DNA of 64,000 nt from NCBI GenBank assembly GCA_947487835.1, contig CANKXX010000003.1:372001-436000 (forward strand). The letters are read 5' to 3'. This DNA comes from an uncultured Microbacteriaceae bacterium (GTDB taxonomy: Bacteria > Actinomycetota > Actinomycetes > Actinomycetales > Microbacteriaceae). Positions 7,497 to 17,259 of this stretch are shown in pieces. A model generated the notes under the pieces. The model saw nothing but the letters and a program-made list of their open reading frames with translations. It was not told the DNA's origin and made no database searches. The translations under genes were made by a program, and so were the position numbers. The number at the start of each line of letters is the position of its first letter. Within the stretch, counting starts at the first letter, position 1.

Positions 7497-10016
7497 TCAG
7501 TCCCGCGTCGCCGTCGCGGTCCAGAGGGCGATCGAGCAGCTCGGCACGCCGCCCGCCGTGTTGAAGGTGCCGCCGACCCACAACCCGCTCTCGGGTCCCT
7601 GCGCGAGCGCCTCGACGCGTCGCACCCCGCGCTCCCCCCGGCCGATACCGCTGCCGAGCGCGGACCAGGATCCCGCCACCGGCTCGTACACCGCCGCCCC
7701 GGACGCCGCGATGGGTCCCGCCGCGCCGAACCAGCCGCCGATCACCACCTGGGTGCCGTCGACGGTCGTCAGCGCCATCACCGGCTCGTCGGTGCCGCCC
7801 GGCGTCTCCCAGCGGCCGTCGGTCGCGAAGTGCCAGACCGCGAGGTTGCGGGCCGAGAAGCCGAGCTGGACCGGGTCGCTGAGCTGGATCACGCCTGCCG
7901 TGTCGAAGGTTCCTCCCACGTACAGGTCGCCGCCGTGCACGTGCAGCGCACGGATGGTGCCCGGGCCGCTCGACTGCTGCACCCCGGCCAGCACGAGGTA
8001 CCCCGCCAGCGGATCGTCCGGCGCGATCTCAGCCTGGGTGTCGAACGCGGTCAACCCGTTGAGACCCCGGATCAGGTCGCGGCCGCCCGCGCGGAAGGCG
8101 TGGAACTTCCCGCCGATCACCAGGTGGCGGTCGCCGATGGCGGCGAGGCCGAGCACCGCGTCGTCGTATGCGGGGGCGTTGCCCAGTGCGCTCCAGGTCG
8201 ACGTCGCCGGGTCCCACGCCGCGACGCCGTTGGCCGCGGTCGTGCCCGCCGCGGAGAACCGGCCGCCGACGTACAGCCGGCCGCCCAGCACGGCGAGCGC
8301 ATACCCGGTGCCGTTGAGTCCGCTGCCGAGCGCTGACCACGCCGTGCCGTCCCAGCGGGCGATGTTGGCTGCGGTACCCGTCCCGGCCGCGGCGAAGGAT
8401 CCGGTCACGTAGAGGTCGCCGCCGAGCCGTGCCATCGCGTAGACCTGGGCGAGCGCGTTCACGCCCCGCAGCCCGTCGGCCATCGGCTGCCACTCCGACC
8501 CGGTCCAGGTCGCGATGGACCCGACGGTCACCGGCCCCGCCTGGTCGAAGTACCCACCCGCGACGACGCCGGTCTCCGCGGCGAGGAGCGCGTAGACGTT
8601 CCCGTCCGCGTAGGGGTCGTATGACAGGCCCTCGCCGAAGGTCTGCCAGCCGGAGTCGGTCCAGATGCCGCCGTAGGACAGCCGGAAGGCCCCGGAGTAC
8701 TGGAAGTCGCCGACCACCACCACGGAGTCGCCGTACGCGCCCAGACCGCGCACGACATTGTCGACGCCCTCGCCGGGGACCGACCATCCGGTGCCGTCGT
8801 GGACAGCCCAGTGGGACGCGGCCGCATTGCCTGCGGCCGTGAACTCCCCTCCCGCGTAGAGGCGGCCCCCGGCGAAGGCCAGCGCGAAGACGCCGGCGGT
8901 CGAGGCGTCGCCGAAGCGGAGGAACGCGCCGAGGGTGCCGTACGTGTCGCCCGCCAGGGTCGCGACTCCGGACGTGGCCACCGGCCCCGCGGAGGTGAAG
9001 GAGCCGCCGATGAACAGGGTCGCCGAAGCCTCGTCCACCGCGAGGCAGTCGACCGCCCCTACGAACTCGCCGCTCCGGATGCCCTCCCCGATCGCGCTCC
9101 AGGCGCCGGACCCGGGATCGAGCGCGGCGAGGGAGGACGCAGGCACGGATCCGGCCGCATCGAAGTAGCCGCCGACGTACACGCGTCCGCCCAGCACCGC
9201 GACGACCCGGCCCTCCCCCTGCCGGCCCAGGAAGCCGAGTCCGCCCTCGGGCGACGACCAGGCGCCCGTCCGGAGGTCGAGCACGGCGAAGCCGCGTGCC
9301 GGGACGGCCGCCGCGCCGCTGCCGACCGAGTCGAACACCCCGGCGACGTAGAGCCGCTGCCCGTCGCTGGCCAGACCGCGGACCGTCGCGATCGTCGGCG
9401 TCTCGCTGTTGGTGACGCCGCCCGCGACGGCGAACCAGGCGGTGCCGTCCCAGCGAGCGAGGTGGTTGGCCACGGCCGTGCCGCCCGCGATGGAGAAGTC
9501 GCCGCCGACGTACACGTCCTGCCCGACCACGGCGATGGCGTGCACGATGCCGTCGAGGCCCGCGCCCATCCGCTGCCAGGCGACACCGTCCCAGGCTGCG
9601 ATCCGGTTGTACGTGCCCTCGGGCATGCCCGCCATCGGCCCGGCGAAGTCGCCGCCGATGTAGACGGTATCTCCCGCGGCGGCGACCACCTCGGGACGGC
9701 TGCCCACGTTCGTCGCGCCGAAGCGGGTGGACCACGCCTCGTTCCCGCCCACCGGAGTAGCACCCGGCGCCGGGCCACCGACGACCTGCCCACCTTCTCC
9801 GGGAGCGGCGCCGAGCGGAGGCTGCGGGACCGGAGGGGCGGTGATCGGCGTGCCCGGTGGCGGTGGCGTCGCCACCTGCTGTCCGGCGGGTCCCGCTGAC
9901 CAGGCTGATCCGCCTGGTCCGGGGGCTCCGGCTGAACCTGCCAGCGACGGCAGCCCAGCCAGTAGCGGGAAGCCCGGCTGTCCGCTCTTCGCCGATCGAT
10001 CGTCTGTCTGTGTCAT
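7497..10016 (-). CDS. large beta-propeller-like repeat protein (VGGxF...AG repeats), proline/glycine-rich N-terminus, no obvious signal peptide
   Basis: About 14 repeats such as YVGGDFSIAGG, YVGGYFDAAGS, YAGGEFTAAGN, YVGGRFSAAGT, WVGGTFNTAGG; N-terminus MTQTDDRSAKSGQPGFPLLAGLPS. Confidence 0.75.
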   Translation of the reverse strand: MTQTDDRSAKSGQPGFPLLAGLPSLAGSAGAPGPGGSAWSAGPAGQQVATPPPPGTPITAPPVPQPPLGAAPGEGGQVVGGPAPGATPVGGNEAWSTRFGATNVGSRPEVVAAAGDTVYIGGDFAGPMAGMPEGTYNRIAAWDGVAWQRMGAGLDGIVHAIAVVGQDVYVGGDFSIAGGTAVANHLARWDGTAWFAVAGGVTNSETPTIATVRGLASDGQRLYVAGVFDSVGSGAAAVPARGFAVLDLRTGAWSSPEGGLGFLGRQGEGRVVAVLGGRVYVGGYFDAAGSVPASSLAALDPGSGAWSAIGEGIRSGEFVGAVDCLAVDEASATLFIGGSFTSAGPVATSGVATLAGDTYGTLGAFLRFGDASTAGVFALAFAGGRLYAGGEFTAAGNAAASHWAVHDGTGWSVPGEGVDNVVRGLGAYGDSVVVVGDFQYSGAFRLSYGGIWTDSGWQTFGEGLSYDPYADGNVYALLAAETGVVAGGYFDQAGPVTVGSIATWTGSEWQPMADGLRGVNALAQVYAMARLGGDLYVTGSFAAAGTGTAANIARWDGTAWSALGSGLNGTGYALAVLGGRLYVGGRFSAAGTTAANGVAAWDPATSTWSALGNAPAYDDAVLGLAAIGDRHLVIGGKFHAFRAGGRDLIRGLNGLTAFDTQAEIAPDDPLAGYLVLAGVQQSSGPGTIRALHVHGGDLYVGGTFDTAGVIQLSDPVQLGFSARNLAVWHFATDGRWETPGGTDEPVMALTTVDGTQVVIGGWFGAAGPIAASGAAVYEPVAGSWSALGSGIGRGERGVRRVEALAQGPESGLWVGGTFNTAGGVPSCSIALWTATATRD

Positions 10017-10170
10017 GAGCACCCTCGCTCCGAGACCGAAATGTGACGCGATTCTGCCACAGCGCCGTCACCGGGGGAACAGCCTCCGCTCGGGGACGAG
10101 AACCGGCGAGGAGCCGCGGCGTCGACCTGTCCGCTCGCCGCCTGGACGGCGCCCGCGCGGCTCGGTATGC

Positions 10171-10200
10171 TGTGGTCTGACCACAGGGTCTGACCACACC
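10171..10200. promoter_or_regulatory. FadR/GntR-type operator: TGTGGTCTGACCACA followed by GGGTCTGACCACACC
   Basis: Perfect 7-bp arms (TGTGGTC-T-GACCACA) matching the TGGTnnGACCA type of FadR subfamily sites; ends 43 bp upstream of the FadR-type gene. Confidence 0.8.
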
Positions 10201-10242
10201 CTCCCGCTTCGGCTGGAGAGCAGAACGACGCGAGGAGGCGGC

Positions 10243-11013
10243 ATGGCCGAGGACCGTCGCGCGTGGCGCCTCGTGCTGGAGTCCGTCGAGGGCGACCTGC
10301 TCTCCGGTCGCCTCTCGCCCGGCGACCGCCTCCCGCCCGAGCGCACCCTCGCGGCCGACCTCGGCGTCGGCCGGTCCAGCGTGCGCGAGGCCCTGCGGGT
10401 GCTCGAGGTGCTCGGCCTCGTGCGCACGGCCGTGGGCTCCGGGCCGAACTCCGGCGCCGTGATCGTGTCCCGGCCGAGCGGCGGGATGTCCGCCCTGCTC
10501 CGGCTGCAGGTCGCCGCGCACGGGTTCGCGGTGGAGGACATCGTGAAGACCCGCCTCACCCTGGAGACGGCGGTGGTCGCCGACCTCGCCGACACCGTGC
10601 AAGAGGGCGCATCCCCCACCATCGACCTCGCCCCGGCACGCGACCTGCTGGCGGCGATGGAGGCCCCCGGACTGACCGACGCGGAGTTCCTCGCGCTCGA
10701 CCAGCGGTTCCACCTTGCGCTTGCCGAGGCATCCGGCAACCAGGTGATCGTGGCCACCATGGCCGGGCTGCGCGACTCCATCGAGCACTACGTGCGCGTC
10801 GGCGCACGCCAGCTGCCGTCCTGGGCCGACACCTCCGCACGCCTGATGCGCGAGCACCGCGACATCCTCGCGGCCGTCGAACGCGGCGACGCGCCGGCCG
10901 CCCGCACGACCGTGCGCGAGCACATCTCCGGTTACTACGCCGAGACGAACCTGTCCCCCCGATCCCCGGAACTCACCCCGGACCGCACCGAGACCTCGGC
11001 TGACCTCAGCTGA
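10243..11013 (+). CDS. GntR/FadR-family transcriptional regulator (LldR-like)
   Basis: [37 protein letters not shown] wHTH and FCD-type C-terminus; next to lldD-like gene. Confidence 0.9.
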   Translation: MAEDRRAWRLVLESVEGDLLSGRLSPGDRLPPERTLAADLGVGRSSVREALRVLEVLGLVRTAVGSGPNSGAVIVSRPSGGMSALLRLQVAAHGFAVEDIVKTRLTLETAVVADLADTVQEGASPTIDLAPARDLLAAMEAPGLTDAEFLALDQRFHLALAEASGNQVIVATMAGLRDSIEHYVRVGARQLPSWADTSARLMREHRDILAAVERGDAPAARTTVREHISGYYAETNLSPRSPELTPDRTETSADLS

Positions 11014-11029
11014 GCAGAAGGAGACCACC

Positions 11030-12268
11030 ATGGTGGAGAGAAGAATTCCCAAACCGCGCGACCTTGCGCCGCTCATGCAGTTCAAGCCGCCGACCCTGAA
11101 CGCGAAGAAGCGCCGGCTCGCGGACGCGCTGACGATCGAGGACCTGCGCACGATCGCCAAGCGCCGCACGCCCAAGGCGGCGTTCGACTACACCGACGGC
11201 TCAGCCGAGGCGGAGCTGTCGCTGCGCCGTGCCCGCCAGGCATTCCGCGACATCGAGTTCCACCCCTCGATCCTGCGGGACGTCTCGAAGGTCGACACGT
11301 CGTCCACCGTGCTCGGCGGGCCGACCGCCATGCCGTTCGGTATCGCGCCGACGGGCTTCACCCGCATGATGCAGACCGAGGGCGAGGCGGCCGGCGCCTC
11401 GGCTGCGGGCGCCGCGGGGATCCCGTTCAGCCTGTCGACGATGGGCACCGCGTCGATCGAGGACGTCAAGGCCGCGAACCCGGACGGCCGGAACTGGTTC
11501 CAGCTGTACATGTGGAAGGACCGCGACCGCTCGATGGCCCTCGTCGACCGGGCGGCGAAGGCGGGCTTCGACACGCTGCTCGTCACGGTCGACGTGCCCG
11601 TCGCCGGCGCACGCCTGCGCGACACCCGCAACGGCATGACCATCCCGCCGACGCTGACCCCGAAGACGGTCATCAACGCGATCCCGCGACCGGCGTGGTG
11701 GATCAACTTCCTCACGACCGAGCCGCTCGCGTTCGCCTCGATCGACCGCTGGTCCGGCACGGTCGCGGAGCTGCTCAACACCATGTTCGACCCGACGGTC
11801 ACCTACGAGGACCTCGAGTGGATCAAGAGCCAGTGGCCCGGCAAGATCGTGGTGAAGGGCGTGCAGAACGTCGACGACGCCAAGCGCCTCGCCTCGATGG
11901 GCGTGGACGGCATCATCCTGTCAAACCACGGCGGCCGTCAGCTCGACCGCGCGCCGATCCCGTTCCACCTGCTGCCGGAGGTCGTGCGCGAGGTCGGGAT
12001 GGACACCGAGATCCATCTCGACACGGGCATCATGTCGGGCGCGGACATCGTCGCCTCCGTCGCGCTCGGGGCGAAGTTCACCCTCGTCGGCCGCGCGTAC
12101 CTGTACGGCCTCATGGCCGGCGGGCGCGAGGGGGTCGACCGCATGATCGCGATCCTCCGCGCCGAGATCGAGCGGACCATGCGTCTGCTCGGCGTGACGA
12201 GCCTCGAGGAGCTGAACCCGGGCCACGTCACCCAGCTCGAGCGCCTGGTGCCCCGCCCCCGCGCCTGA
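11030..12268 (+). CDS. lldD: FMN-dependent alpha-hydroxy-acid oxidizing protein (L-lactate dehydrogenase-like)
   Basis: [35 protein letters not shown] signatures. Confidence 0.9.
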   Translation: MVERRIPKPRDLAPLMQFKPPTLNAKKRRLADALTIEDLRTIAKRRTPKAAFDYTDGSAEAELSLRRARQAFRDIEFHPSILRDVSKVDTSSTVLGGPTAMPFGIAPTGFTRMMQTEGEAAGASAAGAAGIPFSLSTMGTASIEDVKAANPDGRNWFQLYMWKDRDRSMALVDRAAKAGFDTLLVTVDVPVAGARLRDTRNGMTIPPTLTPKTVINAIPRPAWWINFLTTEPLAFASIDRWSGTVAELLNTMFDPTVTYEDLEWIKSQWPGKIVVKGVQNVDDAKRLASMGVDGIILSNHGGRQLDRAPIPFHLLPEVVREVGMDTEIHLDTGIMSGADIVASVALGAKFTLVGRAYLYGLMAGGREGVDRMIAILRAEIERTMRLLGVTSLEELNPGHVTQLERLVPRPRA

Positions 12269-12311
12269 TCCGCCCCGCGAGCACCTACCCGCGTGAGCAC
12301 CCACACAAACC

Positions 12312-12372
12312 GCTGAGGTGCCGGACTCGGTCCCTTCTCCCCTTCGGGAAGGACCGAGTGCGGCACCTCAGC
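12312..12372. terminator. Long hairpin between convergent genes (possible bidirectional terminator or palindromic repeat)
   Basis: GCTGAGGTGCCGGACTCGGTCCCTTCTCC / GGGAAGGACCGAGTGCGGCACCTCAGC, followed by GTGTTTTA. Confidence 0.75.
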
Positions 12373-12396
12373 GTGTTTTAGCCCGCGTGGGAGCGG

Positions 12397-13428
12397 TTAG
12401 CGGCCGCCCTCGATCTTGCGGTGGCGCTGGGCGACGCCCGCCGTGCCGTAGGGGTAGTCGTCGATGCGCGGCGCCGACGCGTCGGTCAGGCGCTGCAGCT
12501 CCTCGGCGGAGAGGCCGAGGTCGACCGCGCCCATGTTGTCCTGCAGCTGCTTCACCGTGCGGGCGCCGAGGATGACGCTGGTGACGGCCGGCTGCGCGCC
12601 GAGCCAGGCCAGCGAGACCTGGGACGAGGATGCGCTGTGCGCCTCCGCGATCTCCTTCACCGCGTCCACGACGCGCCAGGTGCGCTCGTCGGCGTTGCGC
12701 GCCTCCCACGCCTCCATGCCGCGCTTCGGGTCCTCGCCCAGGCGGGTTGCGCCGGTCGGGGCGACGTCGCGCTCGTACTTGCCGCTCAGCCAGCCGCCCG
12801 CGAGCGGGGACCACGGCAGCAGGCCGATGCCCGCGTCGAGCGAGGCCGGCACGACCTCGTGCTCGATGTCGCGCACCAGCAGGTTGTACTGGGGCTGCAG
12901 CGTGACGGGCAGCTCCCAGCCGTGCGCCTTGGCCACGTGCACGGCCTTCGTGAGCTGCCAGCCGAGGAAGTTCGAGAAGCCGTAGTAGCCGATCTTGCCG
13001 GCGGACACGGCGTCGTCGAGGAACCGCAGGGTCTCCTCGATGGGCGTCAGAGCGTCCCACGCGTGCATCTGGTACAGGTCGATGTGGTCGACGCCGAGCC
13101 GCGTGAGCGACGCGTCGAGGGCGGTGCGCAGGTGGCGGCGCGAGATGCCGACGTCGTTGGGGCCGGAGCCCATCGGGAAGCGGCCCTTCGTGGCGAGCAC
13201 GACCTGCGCGGCCTCCGTCGGGTGGTCGGCGAGCCAGCGGCCGATGATCTCCTCCGAGATGCCCGTGCTGTAGACGTCCGCCGTGTCGAAGAACGTGCCA
13301 CCGCCCTCGACGAACGCGGTCATGATCTCGCCGGACGTCTCCTCGTCGGCCTCCGCGCCGAATGTCATCGTGCCGAGGCACTGGGCGGAAACGACAGCGC
13401 CGCTTCGTCCGAGAGTGCGGTATTCCAT
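12397..13428 (-). CDS. aldo/keto reductase
   Basis: MEYRTLGRSGAVVSAQCLGTMTFG, FFDTADVYS, YQMHAWD. Confidence 0.92.
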   Translation of the reverse strand: MEYRTLGRSGAVVSAQCLGTMTFGAEADEETSGEIMTAFVEGGGTFFDTADVYSTGISEEIIGRWLADHPTEAAQVVLATKGRFPMGSGPNDVGISRRHLRTALDASLTRLGVDHIDLYQMHAWDALTPIEETLRFLDDAVSAGKIGYYGFSNFLGWQLTKAVHVAKAHGWELPVTLQPQYNLLVRDIEHEVVPASLDAGIGLLPWSPLAGGWLSGKYERDVAPTGATRLGEDPKRGMEAWEARNADERTWRVVDAVKEIAEAHSASSSQVSLAWLGAQPAVTSVILGARTVKQLQDNMGAVDLGLSAEELQRLTDASAPRIDDYPYGTAGVAQRHRKIEGGR

Positions 13429-13602
13429 GGGTTCTCCTCCGTTGGATGGGTCGTGGACCGCGTCCGACGCTACTCCCGCGGCTCCCAGCACGGGCGATCA
13501 GGATTCGATCCGCGGCCGGTCGGTTCCGGTGCCGCAGGCGGCGGGATGCGACCGGCGGACCTCTTGCCCATTCTCCTCATCACCGATAGGTTCACTCACA
13601 TC

Positions 13603-13621
13603 TTTCGGAAGTATTCCGAAA
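13603..13621. promoter_or_regulatory. Operator candidate TTTCGGAA-GTA-TTCCGAAA
   Basis: Perfect 8-bp inverted repeat with 3-bp spacer, about 40 bp upstream of the solute-binding protein start. Confidence 0.6.
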
Positions 13622-13662
13622 CCTTTCGGCGGGGCTCGCCGCAGATCTGCGATGGAGCAACG

Positions 13663-15042
13663 ATGATGCTGACACCGACCAGGGCGAACAGACGCCGCGC
13701 CGCCATTGCCGTGACTGCCGTGGCCCTCGCCACGGCGAGCCTGGCCGCGTGCTCCAGCTCGGGCACCGGGACGGACGCGCCGGGGGCGGGCGACTCCGCG
13801 ACCTCCGGCACGGTGGACTGGTGGGGCTGGGTGCCCGAGCAGGCGGTGGCGCCGCTGTACATCGCGGAGTTCAACAAGGAGTTCCCCGACATCACCGTCA
13901 ACTACAAGAACTTCACCATCGCCGACTACCAGGCCGCGCTCCGCCCGGCGCTGGCGGCGTCCACGGGTCCCGACGTGTTCGATGTGGCCTCGGGAGCGAT
14001 GTTCGAGCAGTTCGGGCAGTACGGCGTCGACCTCACCCCCGATGTCGAGGAGGCCCTCGGCGACGACTGGGAGTCGAAGATCGCCCCCATCGGCGTGACG
14101 GCCTTCACCGACGACGAGGAGAAGCTGCGGGTCGTGCCGGTCGGGCTGGGCTTCGCCGGACCGCTCTGGATCAACCAGGATCTCTTCGACCAGTACTCGC
14201 TCACCCCGCCGACGACATTCGAGGAGTGGGCGGAGGTCTGCGCCACCTTCGAGTCGAACGGGATCGGCTGCTTCACGCAGGGCGCGTCGCAGGTTGCATT
14301 CAACCAGGACACGCTGCAGTCCATCGCCGACACGATCAACCCCGGGCTCTTCTCGAAGGCGACGACGGGTGAGGAGGAGTGGACGCACCCGGACCTTGTC
14401 ACGGCGTTCGATGCGTGGCAGTCCCTGTTCACCGACGGCATCATGCAGGACGGGGCACTGGGCGAGCAGCAGTACCCGGATGCGAACAACGGCTTCCTCT
14501 CCGGCAGGTTCGCCATGATCCACATGGGCTACTGGTACAGCCAGTACACGATCGAGGACCTCATGTCCTCCGCCATCGCGGCCGCCGGCGTGGCCGAGGC
14601 GAAGCCCTTCACCGTGGTGCCGATCGACTTCCCCGCCGCCGTGCGCGGAGGCACTCCGGGTGCGCTGTTCGGCAGCCCCGACTACGGCCTCGCCGTGAAC
14701 GACAAGTCGGACGCGAAGAACGCCGCGACCACCTTCGCGCTCTGGCTCTCGACAGCGGAGACCGGCCAGCAGATGGTGGCGGACTCCCTGGCCGATGTCC
14801 CGTCCCTCAAGGGCATCGCGCCGCAGCTCGACGGCCTCGTGAACCCCGAGGTCCAGCAGGCCGCGCTGGAGGATCTGATCACCGACGCCGCGAGCGTGAC
14901 CGAGGAGCGCCTGCTGTCCAACGCTCAGCTGGCCGACGCGATCGGTGCCGCGACCACGACGCTGGCATCGGGCGACGTGACTCCCGAGGAAGCTGCCGAG
15001 GCACTCCAGGAGGCGGCGGTGCAGGCCGGTGTCGAGTACTAG
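13663..15042 (+). CDS. extracellular solute-binding lipoprotein (sugar ABC transporter type)
   Basis: Signal peptide with lipobox SLAACSS; VDWWGWVPEQAVAPLYIAEFNKEFPDITVNY. Confidence 0.9.
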   Translation: MMLTPTRANRRRAAIAVTAVALATASLAACSSSGTGTDAPGAGDSATSGTVDWWGWVPEQAVAPLYIAEFNKEFPDITVNYKNFTIADYQAALRPALAASTGPDVFDVASGAMFEQFGQYGVDLTPDVEEALGDDWESKIAPIGVTAFTDDEEKLRVVPVGLGFAGPLWINQDLFDQYSLTPPTTFEEWAEVCATFESNGIGCFTQGASQVAFNQDTLQSIADTINPGLFSKATTGEEEWTHPDLVTAFDAWQSLFTDGIMQDGALGEQQYPDANNGFLSGRFAMIHMGYWYSQYTIEDLMSSAIAAAGVAEAKPFTVVPIDFPAAVRGGTPGALFGSPDYGLAVNDKSDAKNAATTFALWLSTAETGQQMVADSLADVPSLKGIAPQLDGLVNPEVQQAALEDLITDAASVTEERLLSNAQLADAIGAATTTLASGDVTPEEAAEALQEAAVQAGVEY

Positions 15043-15145
15043 ACCGCGCCACTGATCCGCTGAGCGTCACAACGACCACGCGGTGCATGCACGGCACCGG
15101 ATGCAGCTCCCCCTCTTTTCCTCTACCGATCCTGAGCGGAACATC

Positions 15146-16105
15146 ATGACCGAACTGCCCGACTACGACCAGCTGCCCATCTCTCCCGACAAGCCGCCCC
15201 GGTCCGCATGGGGCGTCTGGGGCGACGACGACGAGCTGGGCGCGGTCAACCTGCTCACCCCCGACCGCGTTCTGGCGGGCGTCGCCTGCGTGCGGAAGGG
15301 GTCCACCTTCCCGCTCAACTGGGACCTCGAGATGCCGGATCCGCCGTTCTACGGACGAGGGCCCCTGAAGCACACCGTGGTCGACCAGGGCGACGGGCAG
15401 GACGACTTCTACGACAACTTCTATCCGCAGCAGTCGAGCCAGTGGGATGCGCTGTGCCACGTCGGCCACAGCGAGTACGGCTACTACAACGGTCGCACTC
15501 CCGCGGACTTCACGGGCAAGCCCGGTGCGAAGAACGGGGTCGAGCACTGGGCGAAGAAGGGCATCGTCGGCCGCGGCGTCCTGCTCGACGCCGCTCGGCA
15601 CTTCTCGGCAGCCGGCCGACCTCTGCACCCCACCCGGACGACCGACATCACCGTGCAGGATCTGCGGGACATCGCCGATGCGCAGGGGGTCGAGCTCCAG
15701 CAGGGCGACATCCTGCTGATCCGGACCGGCTGGATGGAGTGGTACGAGCAGACCAGCCCCGAGAAGCGCGCCGAGGTCGCACGGGTGGCACGCGCGCAGA
15801 CGCTGGAGGGGCCGGGCCTCGAGGCGAGCGAGGACATGGCGCGGTTCTTGTGGAACACGCACGTGGCGGGCGCGGCGACCGACACGTCGACGTTCGAGTC
15901 GTGGCCGCACCGGTTCCGACCGGGCGAGTACCTCCACATGGACGTCCTGGCGCTGCTCGGCATCCCCATCGGCGAGATGTGGTTCATGGAGTCGCTCGCG
16001 GCGGACTGCGCGGCCGACGGGGTCTACGAGTTCCTGCTCACGTCAGCACCGCTGAACAAGGTGGGCGGGGTCGGCTCGCCGCCTAACGCCATCGCCATCA
16101 AGTGA
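15146..16105 (+). CDS. cyclase family protein (kynurenine formamidase-like fold)
   Basis: WGDDDELGAVNLLTP, QWDALCHVGH metal-binding motif; cyclase/dehydratase family architecture. Confidence 0.85.
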   Translation: MTELPDYDQLPISPDKPPRSAWGVWGDDDELGAVNLLTPDRVLAGVACVRKGSTFPLNWDLEMPDPPFYGRGPLKHTVVDQGDGQDDFYDNFYPQQSSQWDALCHVGHSEYGYYNGRTPADFTGKPGAKNGVEHWAKKGIVGRGVLLDAARHFSAAGRPLHPTRTTDITVQDLRDIADAQGVELQQGDILLIRTGWMEWYEQTSPEKRAEVARVARAQTLEGPGLEASEDMARFLWNTHVAGAATDTSTFESWPHRFRPGEYLHMDVLALLGIPIGEMWFMESLAADCAADGVYEFLLTSAPLNKVGGVGSPPNAIAIK

Positions 16106-16322
16106 TGCCGGACCGCTGCCGTCCTCCCCGGTGTTCCGCAGCATAAGCGCGCGGGGTCCCCTCACTCGCCTATGGATTCTAGGAACGGATAGCGGCGGCA
16201 TCTGCGGAATGGCGCCTCGCGCGCTGTGCAGCGCCCCCGGTTCTTCTCAGCGAACGCCCCAATAGGAGAAAGCGCGGGCATGAGCGGAGCGACCGGTGTT
16301 GAATGTCCGCTAACTTCTCGCT

Positions 16323-16709
16323 ATGACAATCATCAGGACTCCAAAGGCGGAGTCCGAGCCGAGTGACCAGAGTTCCGTCGAGGTCGCTCGTGACCACGGC
16401 CGCCAGGCCGTCGTGATGACCCGCGCGTCGCTAGTGATGTTCTGCGTGACCTGGGTAGGGATGTGGGGACCGGTCTATCTGGGGCTGCCCGCGCTGCTCC
16501 ACCTGTACCCCGTGTTCTTCGTCATGCTCCTACTGACCATCGTGTTCGCCGGCATCGCCCTCCGATACGCGAGGCTCGCTATCCGCGGCTACGAAGGACG
16601 TTCCCCGTACTCCGTCGTATGGAGCATTCTCGGCGCCATCACGATGCTCCTTCTCCCGTTACCGGCCATCTGGTTCGGAGACATGCCTCTCGCATTCTTC
16701 GTCGGCTAA
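16323..16709 (+). CDS. small hypothetical membrane protein
   Basis: 128 aa with about three hydrophobic helices. Confidence 0.55.
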   Translation: MTIIRTPKAESEPSDQSSVEVARDHGRQAVVMTRASLVMFCVTWVGMWGPVYLGLPALLHLYPVFFVMLLLTIVFAGIALRYARLAIRGYEGRSPYSVVWSILGAITMLLLPLPAIWFGDMPLAFFVG

Positions 16710-16814
16710 GAGAAGGGCATTGGGGACAGCGCTCTTAGGAGGACCGCAAGCTGCCTCGGATTTCCGTTGAGACGGACCTGACCCCGCACTAGGCGACGGT
16801 CACTCCCTGACTTC

Positions 16815-17200
16815 TCAGTCGCGGAGGGCGTTGGAGAGTGCCGCGTTCGCAATCTCCCACTCGCTCCCTTCGTCCTCTGCCCACACCTCTGCCAATTCGG
16901 TATCAGCACGAGTGGCCGCCGACAGCGCCCGCACAGCGAGAGCGACGAGGTCCGGTGTCGGTGCGGGCGCGCGACGTCCTCGGTGTACGCGTCTTCCTGG
17001 GTCGGACGCCCGATGCCGCGCGCGACTACCTCCGCGGCACCGATGGCTTCTGCCGCGAGGTCGGAATCGATATCGTCACCCGCATCGATCGCCGCCGACA
17101 ACGTGTCGTGGACATAGGCCCAGTCGTCGGCCTCAGCTAATTCGAATGCCCAGTCCGACGCGCTGTCGTTGCCGAAAGGTTCCCCGCTCCACGCTCCCAC
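16815..17200 (-). pseudogene. DUF4259-like protein, frameshifted
   Basis: VGAWSGEPFGNDSASDWAFELAEADDW... in one frame, continues as PAPTPDLVALAVRALSAATRADTELAEVWAEDEGSEWEIANAALSNALRD* in another; joined by removing one CG from the GCGCGCG run near 16970. Confidence 0.7.
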
Positions 17201-17259
17201 AGCCCTGACTATAGCTTTGGCACGTCGGCCCACCGGGCCCCAGACCGGGGGGCGACGCT

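Noticed and set aside
7312-7581. Small minus-strand ORF containing PELVEG...LRQAQRP
   Set aside because: Translation of the dispersed non-coding repeat, not a gene.
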